64,000 nucleotides of DNA from Erigeron canadensis (Eukaryota > Streptophyta > Magnoliopsida > Asterales > Asteraceae). Location of the stretch: positions 4,960,001 to 5,024,000 of the forward strand of contig NC_057765.1 in NCBI RefSeq assembly GCF_010389155.1. The letters run 5' to 3'. How positions within the stretch are numbered: position 1 is the first letter of the stretch; each line of letters begins with the position of its first letter. Below are positions 8,921 through 19,315 of this stretch, piece by piece. Both the position numbers and the translations under genes were made by a program. The notes below the pieces were generated by a model. The model ran no database searches. It was not told where the DNA came from and saw only the letters and a program-made list of their open reading frames with translations.

Positions 8921-11914
8921 CTAGATGAGCTAGGGTGGAGAGTCATCAAAAGTAGATACCAAATATCATTATTATCAGTTTTTATACAAATACTATATGA
9001 AACCGGTTCATACAGTACTTACCAGTTTTTGTACAAGTACCATATGAAACTGGTTCGCATGCTTAGCAAAACTGATTATAACATTTTTCACAGCTTACAA
9101 TGATAAGATATCAATAAAATAAAATAAAATAAAGTCTTTACACGTTAATACATTACTTAACAATATCTACCAATAAACTAAAACAAGATTGTAGCTTCTA
9201 TTCAATGACATATGGCGCTATATTAAAGCGACAAGTATCTTTCCGGTCACATACATTTAAAAACCTTTTTATTAAAATAATAAGTAAAAATTATATAACT
9301 TAGTATTAACCATAATTAAAAGAAAACTACGTTTCCTTAGTTGTACCATTCTCCAACTCTTATGTTCTTTTCCTTATTATTCTCCAACACTTCCCATATT
9401 TTAATTGATGACTAATAATAATACCTAATTAACCGTTTATTATGTAAAGTGTTAATACCTAATTTGGATACCGACAAGGTGACAACTATGTTTTTTTCCT
9501 TCATAAAACGCAAGAAGCACATCGATCCTCATCGGAAAATACTACTTAAAGACTAAAAACACCTAATATAAATTCTTATTTTGTTCTGATAAATTAGAAG
9601 CAAAATGATAAAATAAAATTTTTATTAACTTTACAAGACGAATATATTATAAGATAAATTATGAATACCGTGCATCACGTATGGATATTAAGACTAGTAA
9701 AACTAATAAAAGTAATGCAATCAATGTATATTGAACATTATAGGTTTTTTAGAACGACAAATAATAAAAAATAATAATAATAATAATAATATCCTAGTCA
9801 TATTTCTACATTAGATGAAGTCAATTTGAAAAACATATAAACAAAAAGACAATTTGACATTTTAATAAATAAAGACAATTTTTACTTCAACGTTAGACGA
9901 AGACAATTAGAAAAACATAGAAAAAAGACAATTCGTAAATTCAATGGTAAAGTTATGGAAAATAATAGATGTTTCTTCATGGAAAAGGCAAATTCAATTT
10001 TTACTTATGCTTTTTCGATCTAGGAAATAACAAATGTTGCGGAAATAACAAATGTTGCATAAATAATAGATGTTTCTTCATGGAAAATAATTAATGTATC
10101 TAAAAAATAGGGTTAAAGGTATGTCTAATAAGGATGGATTGATACATTGCAAATTCAATCGTAAAGTTTATGAAAAAGAAGATTATATTAGGCATATTTT
10201 TAGGCACATTATTATGCATATTTATCATTATCCTTTTTTCATTTTAATCCAAATGTTAAGATGTACGCCTCCAACTTTACTTGTAAATCAAAAACAACTT
10301 TAAGTAATCTTTATCCGATATGTGTAAGGATCTTATGTCACACTCTAGCTCACATAGTGGAACTCTTTGAAGAGTTAAAAATGAAAAATATAATATCATA
10401 TCTTTAACATGTGTACACAAAACACGTGTTTATTATATGGCCATTTCTACCATATCTTTATTTATCTTCCAATAATTATAAAAGAACCATAAAATTTATT
10501 TTTAAAAAAGTTTCAACCTTTGGATGAAAAAGATTCTTGAATTGTGACGATAAGATCAATTGCTTAACTAATCTTCCTTGTTTAGATATGTTATAATGTT
10601 ACTTAGTTATTGGATGAATGAAGTAAATCACGTTACAATTTGTTCCCTTTTATATCCATCCATATATAAATATTACTGGATTATTTTACTCAATGATTAA
10701 TGCACCGAACGAATTCTAAATTTCGAATACTTAAATGAATGGATGAAATTACTACTTTTTAAAGAGATAAATCTCGATCCCTTTTATATACATATTTTAA
10801 TTTTAATTATAATATGTTATATATTTGTCTAATGGCGGTGTAATGTTAAATATAGATGTTATATGTTTGAAAAAAGATGATATTATCATTAGAAAATATT
10901 TTAGTGTGAATGTCGTCAAATATGTATGATATATCTTTATATAACGGCGATTTAAATTAATTATAGCTAAAAACAAGTTTATTTTGTGTAATAATAAAAA
11001 GATATGGACTATCTTCCTTTTCACCCTACGTGAATATCGTAAAATATGTATGTTAGATATGGACTATCCTCCTTTTCACCATAGGTGAATGTCGTAAAAT
11101 ATGTATGTTATATAATGACGATTTAAATTAGTTATAGATAAAAATAATATTATTTTGTGTAATAATAAAAAGATATCGACTATCCTCCTTTTTACCTTAA
11201 GTGATATCGTTCACCTATCTCTTTTTATCTGTTATCACCACTTAGTTCACCTACCTTTAACTATTTATATTTTCATCACCTCTTTTCACCGATTATTTCA
11301 TCTTCTTTTACAAGCAGCCTTATTATTGTTCCTTTCTATGAGTATCATATTTTAACTCGAGATCATACAATTGTATAAACTAATGGCTATTGAAAACAGA
11401 TTTTCTTACATCCAATCGATGAAATATACCATATATGTGGATGAATGGTTTGTCAAAAATTGCTTATATATATATAAGGTTGTCGGGTATTCAAGCTTAG
11501 GTGTGGAATACTCACATATTGTTTTTTTAATCCATATAAATCATAGGGCCCATGCATTTATTCATTAAACAAGAAATAATAAAATACTAGTATGTGATGG
11601 GTTTCATACCTAAGCTTAGATACAACAGCCCTATAATATATATATATATATATATATTCCATATATTTACCCAGTGCAATAAACTAACATTTATAATTTT
11701 TAAGTTTACAGAATGTTAAATTTTGTATACTTTTACTAAAGCGAACATTTTTTGCATAATGGGAATGTGAAACTCTTGTAAATTGTTATACCATTTAAGG
11801 ATGTGAATTTAGCCATTTAGCAATTTTGTAAATTCAAACATATAAAAAAATTTTAATATATATTTTATTAAAGTGAGTAACAATGGGATGCTATTTATGT
11901 TTTCAACTTACCGT
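8921..11914. other. AT-rich intergenic spacer
   Basis: No supported gene is present. There is an AAT microsatellite near 9768-9791, a TA microsatellite near 11637-11656, and a repeated sentence at about 11000-11180 in which GATATGGACTATC and CTCCTTTT-CACC recur. Open frames here are short and low in complexity. Confidence 0.6.
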
Positions 11915-12443
11915 CACTACAACAAAAATGTCAATTAATCACAATTATTTTCTCGCATTTTTAATAAGTGTGAAAAAAATATGTTAATTTATTCACATTT
12001 AAAATTGTGTAAAAAATATTCACACTTAGAAGTGTGAAAAAATTAATAAAGACATATTTTTTTCACGGGTATAAATGTATAAACAAAATGTTCACACTTA
12101 AAAATGTGAAAAAATATCAAACATTTTCACACTTAAAAGTGTGAGGGCTAATTTGTCACACTCAAATTCCTCGCACTTCCTCTTGTGTGAGGAAATTTGG
12201 TGTCCCAAATTATTTCAACACTTTTAAGTGTGAACAATTATATATTTTTACACACTTGAAAATGTGAACTTTTTGTATCTACATATTCAATTGTGAAAAT
12301 TTTTGATCATTTAACTTTATTCACACTTTTAAATGTGATTTTTTTTTCCACACATTTACAAGTGCGAACAAATAAACAATTTTTAAACATTTTTAAAATG
12401 TGCGAAGAAATGAATGTTAAGATATAACATATTTGTTGTAGTG
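11915..12443. mobile_element. CACTA-type MITE, 529 bp, with CGT target-site duplication
   Basis: The ends are CACTACAACAAAAATGT and, inverted, CACTACAACAAATATGT. The element is flanked by the 3-bp duplication CGT (11912-11914 and 12444-12446), the length expected for CACTA (EnSpm/CMC) elements. The interior has no ORF but many inverted copies of TTCACACTT/AAGTGTGAA, several forming perfect hairpins such as CACACTTAAAAGTGTG. It is clearly non-autonomous. Confidence 0.88.
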
Positions 12444-12473
12444 CGTTATGCTACTCAATAACACGTTTAAGTT

Positions 12474-12565
12474 ATAGGTTTTGACAGCGGATCGAATATC
12501 ATAGCATAGGGTCTAGACTATGTTGTCTCAACCGGATACACGCTAAGCAGTCCACTCACCCGAAA
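12474..12565 (-). repeat. SINE fragment related to the copy at 48110
   Basis: The stretch GCGGATCGAATATC...GGTCTAGACTATGTTGTCT resembles CGCGGATATC...GGTCTAGTTTACGTTGTCT at about 48140-48175, followed by similar downstream sequence. It looks like a decayed fragment of the same short element. Confidence 0.4.
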
Positions 12566-12641
12566 TCTACTATTGAGTTAAATTAAATAATCTTTATTAA
12601 ATTATCTATGAGTCTCATTTACATATATTTGTTATTATATA

Positions 12642-12890
12642 CTCCCCGTCATAATTTAAATGTCCAAATTTAATTTACTAAGTCTTTATTATCTAACTTT
12701 GACCGTAAGTATATTTATTTATATAATATAATACTTAATGAAAGTTATATCAATGAAAAGTACATCGAAAGCTCAATCTATTTATATATTTTACATCAAT
12801 TATGGTATAACACACACGAAAAAATTTACGGTTAAAATTATGGAAAAAAGACTTCAAAAGTCAAAATAAAACATTTAAATTGGGACGGGG
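12642..12890. mobile_element. Stowaway-like (Tc1/mariner) MITE, 249 bp
   Basis: The left end CTCCCCGTCATAATTTAAATG and the inverted right end CCCCGTCCCAATTTAAATG match. A TA dinucleotide flanks both sides (12640-12641, 12891-12892). End sequence, size and TA target fit Stowaway MITEs. There is no coding capacity. Confidence 0.82.
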
Positions 12891-12989
12891 TATGTTATTA
12901 TACATACATCAATATTATATAACATACTATTATAATTATTATTCATGGCATACTAATAATAACTAAGAAGGGTATATTTTGACATATCA

Positions 12990-13250
12990 TGTATATAGCT
13001 AAGTGATTGAGCATCAGTTTTACATGCTGAAGGTCTCAAGTTCGAAACATGGGAAGGACACTTAAAGGAATTTCACAATAAAGTCCTCTAATGAAGCAGG
13101 TTTGAGTCCTGCAGAGGGGGCAGGGTTTTATCCCAACTAAATGTCGTGCCTTCAGGCGGTTTAGTTAGGAGTTTTTCCTCCTACTAGGTATTTAGGGTGA
13201 GAGGTTCTCTAGCGCAGACCCAGTTAAAACAACCTAAGCTAAGCTAAATC
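12990..13250 (+). mobile_element. tRNA-derived SINE
   Basis: A box-A-like TAGCTAAGTGATTGAGC at about 12996 is followed, at Pol III spacing, by a box-B-like CAAGTTCGAAACA at about 13037-13049. The body then contains GTTTTATCCCAACTAAATG and ends in a CTAAGCTAAGCTAA repeat. No ORF is present. The exact ends and target duplication were not fixed. Confidence 0.68.
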
Positions 13251-13325
13251 TTCTATTATGAACAAATGATCACACCTTTAAAAAAAATTAAGTCACTTAA
13301 TTTCTCTCCCAATCCGCTCGCCGCC

Positions 13326-13332
13326 TATATAT
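13326..13332 (+). promoter_or_regulatory. TATA box of the NHL gene at 13519-14328
   Basis: TATATAT within CGCCTATATATGGC lies about 190 bases before the ATG, implying a leader of roughly 160 bases. Confidence 0.5.
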
Positions 13333-13518
13333 GGCTCGCTGATTATCGCTACATAAAACATGAATATCACTCCTCTTTTCCATCCATTCCACTGATCACC
13401 TTCTTAATAATTTCCCAATCAAATCTCTAAAAATACAAATTTATATTATTAGCTCCTTAAATCTAACTTTATCTTTCAAAAGAAAACTAATAAAATAGAA
13501 CTCATACGTACAGCCTAA

Positions 13519-14328
13519 ATGACGAATATATGTGATTGCATACGTACTTCCGTATTGGTATGTTACTATTGCAGCGCCATTCAAATTGCTAGAATCATAG
13601 GAGCTTTTGCTGGTGTGGCGCCGTTTATTTTTGGAATCCTTTTAGTATATCGAGACCGCCCAGCTCTATACCTCAACGATTTCCATGTTTCTTTGCTAAA
13701 CAATACACTCCTTAACTCGTCGTCGACCACCAACAACACAACCACCATGGTTCACTTCGATCTCTCGATCCTAAACCCAAACCTTTTATATAGTCTCTAC
13801 TATCAAGATCCTCTTAATCTCACTTTCAATTATTTCCCACCATCCGTAAACAAGAATATTGACAATGTAACCATAGGAAGATACACCATTCAAGGGTTTT
13901 ATCAAGGGTTAGCAGGGGTTAAAAAAGTCCAAGATTTTGTGGTGGTTCAAGACATGTTTTCCGAGGCTAAACGCCTCAAGGAACCAGCGAAAGTGGCGCT
14001 TTTATCAGTTGATTTGGATGCTAAAGTGAAGTTTAACTCGATCGAGCACATGAAAATTCATCTAGTGGCTAGAGCTTTTGTGGAAGTTAACTGCAACACT
14101 GGTAATGTTGTTTTAGATAAGACCATGATTCCTTTGGATTACACTTTTGGATCGGATAAATGGAATATTCTACAATGGTTCACATGTATTGTTTTGATTG
14201 TAATTTTTTTGTTCATGTTGCTCATTATATGCAACCTCATTACTTGTAAAACTAGCAATCCTCGTAGGCGTAGAAATCATCCTAGGAGGAGTACAAATCC
14301 AAATGATCCTGAGCCGCCTCTTTCTTGA
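13519..14328 (+). CDS. NHL-type LEA_2 protein with a second, C-terminal membrane segment, 269 aa
   Basis: This is a single-exon gene. After a Cys-containing N-terminus it has a hydrophobic anchor (IIGAFAGVAPFIFGILLVY, about residues 26-44), then an LEA_2-like domain with the family motif YSLYYQDPLNLTFNYFPP near 92-109 and DKTMIPLDYTF near 196. Unlike the shorter NHL gene at 8189, it ends with a strong second hydrophobic segment (WFTCIVLIVIFLFMLLIICN, about 221-240) and a very basic tail (RRRRNHPRRS). NDR1 itself has a C-terminal hydrophobic signal for a GPI anchor, but the long basic tail here fits a real transmembrane helix better. The Asn-rich loop at about 57-70 carries several N-glycosylation sequons. 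A role in plasma-membrane signalling or defence is inferred from the family only. Confidence 0.78.
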   Translation: MTNICDCIRTSVLVCYYCSAIQIARIIGAFAGVAPFIFGILLVYRDRPALYLNDFHVSLLNNTLLNSSSTTNNTTTMVHFDLSILNPNLLYSLYYQDPLNLTFNYFPPSVNKNIDNVTIGRYTIQGFYQGLAGVKKVQDFVVVQDMFSEAKRLKEPAKVALLSVDLDAKVKFNSIEHMKIHLVARAFVEVNCNTGNVVLDKTMIPLDYTFGSDKWNILQWFTCIVLIVIFLFMLLIICNLITCKTSNPRRRRNHPRRSTNPNDPEPPLS

Positions 14329-15289
14329 TATCCATTCACCAACGCGAAGAGCTCTTTTCTCTTACTATTTTATTTTGTACTTTAGTCGTCTTCTTTTTTC
14401 CTTTTTTTTAAAATTTTTAATAAGTAAAGTACTCATACTCATCCGTCCTTGTAAATTGTAAGAATTGGAACACTTGTGCTTAATGCCATATTATTTATCT
14501 AACTTCTTTTTTTAATTAGTAGGTTATTTGTCTAATTCATTTTTCTCGTGAAAAAATCTCATTCTTCATTTGATGAAATCTCACTTCTGTTGAGGTGTCA
14601 AAAAGCCATTCTTCATTTGAATCTTCAAAAGACAAAAAAATATTTTGTAAAATTCTACTCTTTTAAATTCAAATTCTTTTGACAGATTCCATTAATGTTA
14701 CATCTCCATACTTTTTTCATGATATTTATTTTATTATATGCAAAATTTTGACAACAAAAATCTAAGCCCAATCAATAATCGGATTGAAATAGAAAATAAA
14801 TCTATCATTCGTCAAATCTGTATAAGAAAAACAAAAAATTTAGGTATACTAATTACATTCAAAAATTTTGACTAAATAAATGATATCATTTTTTTCTTAC
14901 CAATAAACTGTTAACTATTTTAATGTCAGAAATCATATTATATATAGCAATTATATAGAATTAAGAATGTCATGACAATATTAAAAAATACAAAACTATT
15001 ACCTACAAGTTTGTGCTATAGCCAATTTGTAGTGATTAAATGTTTTGGAAAATCTCTCATTGTAAATATTTATTGAGCAACACATGCACATGCACATTAT
15101 GCGAGTAAAAAATTTAATATTTGTGTTTAAGAATTTCACACCTAAGTTTAACAACCTATATTCACTTTTTTATATATATACTCCATATACTATAAACAAA
15201 GACAATTTGACATATATATTAATCTCAGTTTCAATTCATTCAAATCAAACATTTTTTTTATCCATCACTCCTTAAAAAACATATTGACA
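14329..15289. other. AT-rich spacer
   Basis: I see no supported gene. The first 60-100 bases downstream of the NHL stop are probably its 3' UTR. The rest is AT-rich sequence with short TA runs. Confidence 0.5.
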
Positions 15290-15599
15290 TCTCCAATTTT
15301 AGGAAATTCAGTATTTTTTTATACATAAAATACCTTTATTTCTTAATCCTAATTCCCCTGTACACCTAACCTATACCTTTATAGTATTTAATAAATAAAA
15401 CAACTATCTCTTTAAAAGTTATGGAAAAATTAGCTAAAATACCATTAATGATTAAATTACAATATCAGTCATTTATCAAAATATCTTCAATAACCTTTTA
15501 CATCCATTTCCTTTACATCAATTATCTGCACCAGTCGACGTCGCCTCCACCACCACCAGTCGCCACAACCATCGCCGTATTGCACGGATACTGTGCTAG
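15290..15599 (+). mobile_element. Helitron-like element, 3' end clear, 5' end uncertain
   Basis: The right end has a CACCAC-rich stretch, then GCCGTATTGCACGGATACTG and the terminus CTAG followed by T. This is close to the end of the well-defined Helitron at 41863-42175. The start given is approximate. Confidence 0.45.
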
Positions 15600-15914
15600 T
15601 TTTTCAAACACCAAGACTTTCAGACTTTCTTACTCAGTGTTTTGATATTTTGCAAATACCAAACCAACTGTAGTCATCCCTATTTATGTATGACATCCGG
15701 CATGACGATGCCATACAAGCTGTAGTCATCATCGTCATTATTAATAAACTAAAAGATTGACAGTTTCCAAAGAAATACTCTCATTATCATACTTGTAAAT
15801 CATGTATAATTCCCAATGTCATTTACATCGAAATTACTATGGTTCACATTAATCTACGATTCCCTATAAATAGGATCTGATACCAATACGAATGCTAAAG
15901 CGTGCTACTTTATA

Positions 15915-16174
15915 TCTATAGTACTATATAAAAATTATATTTGTACGTTGAAAAGTTTAAAATTTTAAGACATGCGAAATTACCATTTACCCTTAATTAA
16001 TTAACTTACACAATCATTTCATAATCATTTAAAAGATATATTCATTATTCCTAAAAATCAAATATATTTGTATCAATTACCTACACCACGTAACGCCGAC
16101 GCCATCACCATACGTCCACGCCACCACATCGTAACTAATGTCATCGCCTCCACATTGCGCGGGTATTATGCTCA
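15915..16174 (+). mobile_element. Helitron-like non-autonomous element, about 260 bp
   Basis: It starts TCTATAGTACTATATAAAAA, like the TCTATACCTATATATAAAAA start of the element at 41863. It ends in a CACC-rich stretch with ATTGCGCGGGTATTATGCTCA. The terminal CTAG has decayed to CTCA. Confidence 0.58.
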
Positions 16175-19100
16175 TATATATATATACACTAAATATTTTA
16201 CCCGCACGATATGTGGCTATTTAAAATAGCTTACGTAAAAAGAAAACATAAAGATAAACATGATACAACTGTAAATAGCTACTTTATGATCAACCACATT
16301 TCATCTGATCTGTTAGTTGTGACAATCTAACCACCCTATAGTCATCGTCTACATGATCATACCCTGCTCCGTTTCAGGTACTTCCAGTTGAATGTCAGAC
16401 ATCGAAAAATGAGACTGATTTGATCGAGAAGATATATAAGTTGTGATACATATATAGATCTTCAGAATTCTAAGCAAGTAAAATTTAGATAAGATCAAAC
16501 CATTACCCACGTGTTACATATTTACTATAATCACAAATCAAACTAATAGTGTGACCACAACGGTTTTGCTTTACTTGCAAGGCGCCCACTGGACAGAATC
16601 TCACATCTTGAGGCTGATTACGGCCCCTTTGATGAAAGGTTGGTCTTCTAGCATTAGAAGAAGTCGTGTCTGTCCCGGGAATCTGCAACGCCCTTCCCCG
16701 CCTTTTTTTTAATCCACCACTTCACTCGCATTGAATATGACTATATATAAGGAAAAAAAGAACCACAAGTCCTAAGTGCAAACAAGACGAGTTTTATGTC
16801 ACAGAATCATCTCTAGGAAAAGTCGTACTAAGACAGCCAGACTCAATCCCTCAACAAATAAGGAAAACAAAGTGCAGCATAAAATAAACTTCAGGAATTT
16901 AGAACGCTTAGGTTGTTAAGAGAGCTTTACAAACGAATTGGGATCAATATATTGCTAGCTCAAATTAGGATCGACATATATCAATGGAAACGATTATCTA
17001 TAAAGATATTTATAAGGAATCTATCACACTCTTGATGGATCTGTAGTCTTCCTGAGTTGTGTAAAATTTACCAAAATCTCATAGAAACCTTCAATCCATT
17101 AAGCAAAAAAGCAACAAATTGAAATACAAATATCTGAATCAAAATCCTATAGTTCAATATTACCAAATCTACCTGGCATTTCTTACCTTAGTTAAGTTGT
17201 CCACTTGTCCCCTATGACATATATATAAATTATTGATCCAAACTTATTCCTTATTTCTTCTAACAAGAATATGAAAAAGGTCTTAACTGGTACTCCATGA
17301 AGTTGTATAGTACAACTAATGGGGTACAACATTGTGTGGTTGATAATGATGCATGATGTACAAGATTATTAAAAATAACTGAAGAAACTCCAAGAATGGT
17401 TCATGAATTTAGTAGTGTTTCTCACTTAATTAGGACAAGACCAGTTTTGTCCTTGAAAGAACAAAGAATCACGAATCCAAGATAAACTGAATGGTCACAA
17501 ATCTGAAATAAAATGATGCCCAAGTGAACATACTCAAAAGTCAAGAAGTAAGACGTATTCAAAAATTTACTTATCGATCTATAAAGTCGAGCAAATTGTA
17601 TACTTCGAAACTAGTAGTTATATTCAAAAAGGAAAATATCAAAAACCTTTAATTAATTAAGATAACCTGGAAGAAAAGAAACACATAATTTAATTGAATT
17701 AGATTTCAACTGGGTATCATTGGTACATTCACTTGTCGTCAAAATCGACTGAAAAAAAAAAGTGCCTGGGTGGGAACCTGGTATGCGAACCCGTTCTGGC
17801 CAGGGAATCCCTGAGTGGATCAGCTTGGGACGGAGAATGGATAATCCCCATGTTAAAAAACGAGGCATGTGGCAACTCTTAATACCAGATGCTGAACCCA
17901 AACGGGCAGATTAACCTTTTAATATAATGCAATAAAAGTCAAATACAACTAATATTGAGATGCATAAGTCCCAACTCACCATGCCTCCAGAATTACATGT
18001 ACCCTTTTCTATCAAATCAATGTGCCATAGTGGAATCAAAATGCTACAGATATTATACTAATTGAGGTTTTAATATCAATTATGTTCCTGCATAGAGTTG
18101 GTCTGTAATAAATCCCATGAATTTATTTGTGGTACTTTATATAGCAATTTTGTAAGGACATGAGCTTTTTATGTACACTTGAATTTATCAGAGGACGGGA
18201 AAATATCCATGAATCCCGTGAAAGGGGATGTAAACTCATTCCCTGGCGAGAATGAGTGCGGGGATGCGAACGGGGTGGGCATCAGATATGGGAATCACGT
18301 CCATGGTATGCCAACCCCTGTGTCATCTCTACTCGTGAAAGCAGGTCGACTATATACATCATTTAAAAACCATTTATTTATTTAAGTATATTATTTAGGT
18401 CATCAAATTGATCTGAAACCAATTTAAGAAGGACCAAATAGTTAAAAACTGAACAAAACAGATATATGGACTAACTACCATGTGCTTTGCTTTCAAGAGG
18501 CACTAGGTTATCCACAATGATCTACTTTCTAGAGCTACATTCTCTTTGGTATTACTCACCTATACCCTAATCATATATCACAAACAAGTGTGTCAAAGCC
18601 TATACCTCTAATTATCAACTCAGATCACAAGTTTTAATATGTCAGTTACTAATAACTTCCACATGGTTTTAACTAGTAAGTTTTATTGGTCTACCTTTTC
18701 ACTTGAGGCTTACAGTGCTACACATGTGCTTGATTTGGAGTAGAAAGATACACGCCTAGACTACATTTTTCTCGCTATCATATTTACTTTCAGTGTAGCC
18801 TCTATGTACTCAAAGTCAGTCATTATATACTATAATATATGACTAGAGGTTTCCTGTTGAATATTAACCAGAAACGGATTATGGATTAGCCGCTCTTCTA
18901 TCATTAACATAACAAAATGTAATTCAAAGGAAGCACTACAATAGCCAAAAACTTTATTTTATCTTTATTTTTTAACACTGCAAAACAATACAACTTTTTA
19001 CTTTTCAGGGTATACATGTGAATATCCTAGCTTGATGTACCCGCCTTCTCCAACTATTCAAGAGGGGTGACAAAGTAGAAATAAATACAGATGATGAGAA

Positions 19101-19315
19101 ACAGAAATGTTAAGAGAGAATTGCATACCGCTGGTCGGATTTTCCAATAGATCGATATGGAATTGCACGATCCCGAGTTCGCACCAGCACAGTAGGGGAA
19201 TAAGCATTCCTTTTCGAACAAAACTAAGCACCTTGCCGCTGGGTAAAGACAATAGGAGGTTTGGAACCCCAAAACAAGTCTAGGCTTAAGAATACAAATA
19301 TGGAAGTCAAAGACT
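16175..19315. other. Intergenic spacer downstream of the PPR gene
   Basis: No supported gene is present. Two GC-richer islands stand out from the AT-rich background: 17760-17920 and 18180-18345, the second with runs such as GGGGATGCGAACGGGGTGGG. They look like old transposon fragments but I could not classify them. The minus-strand frame at 16503-16688 has a zinc-finger-like look without a full motif. Sequence just below 19315 is probably the PPR 3' UTR. Confidence 0.45.

Noticed and set aside
16503..16688. Minus-strand 61-residue frame with spaced Cys/His
   Set aside because: The Cys/His spacing does not complete a known zinc finger and there is no gene context.
19054..19272. Two minus-strand frames just past the PPR stop
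   Set aside because: They probably lie in the PPR 3' UTR and have no conserved features.
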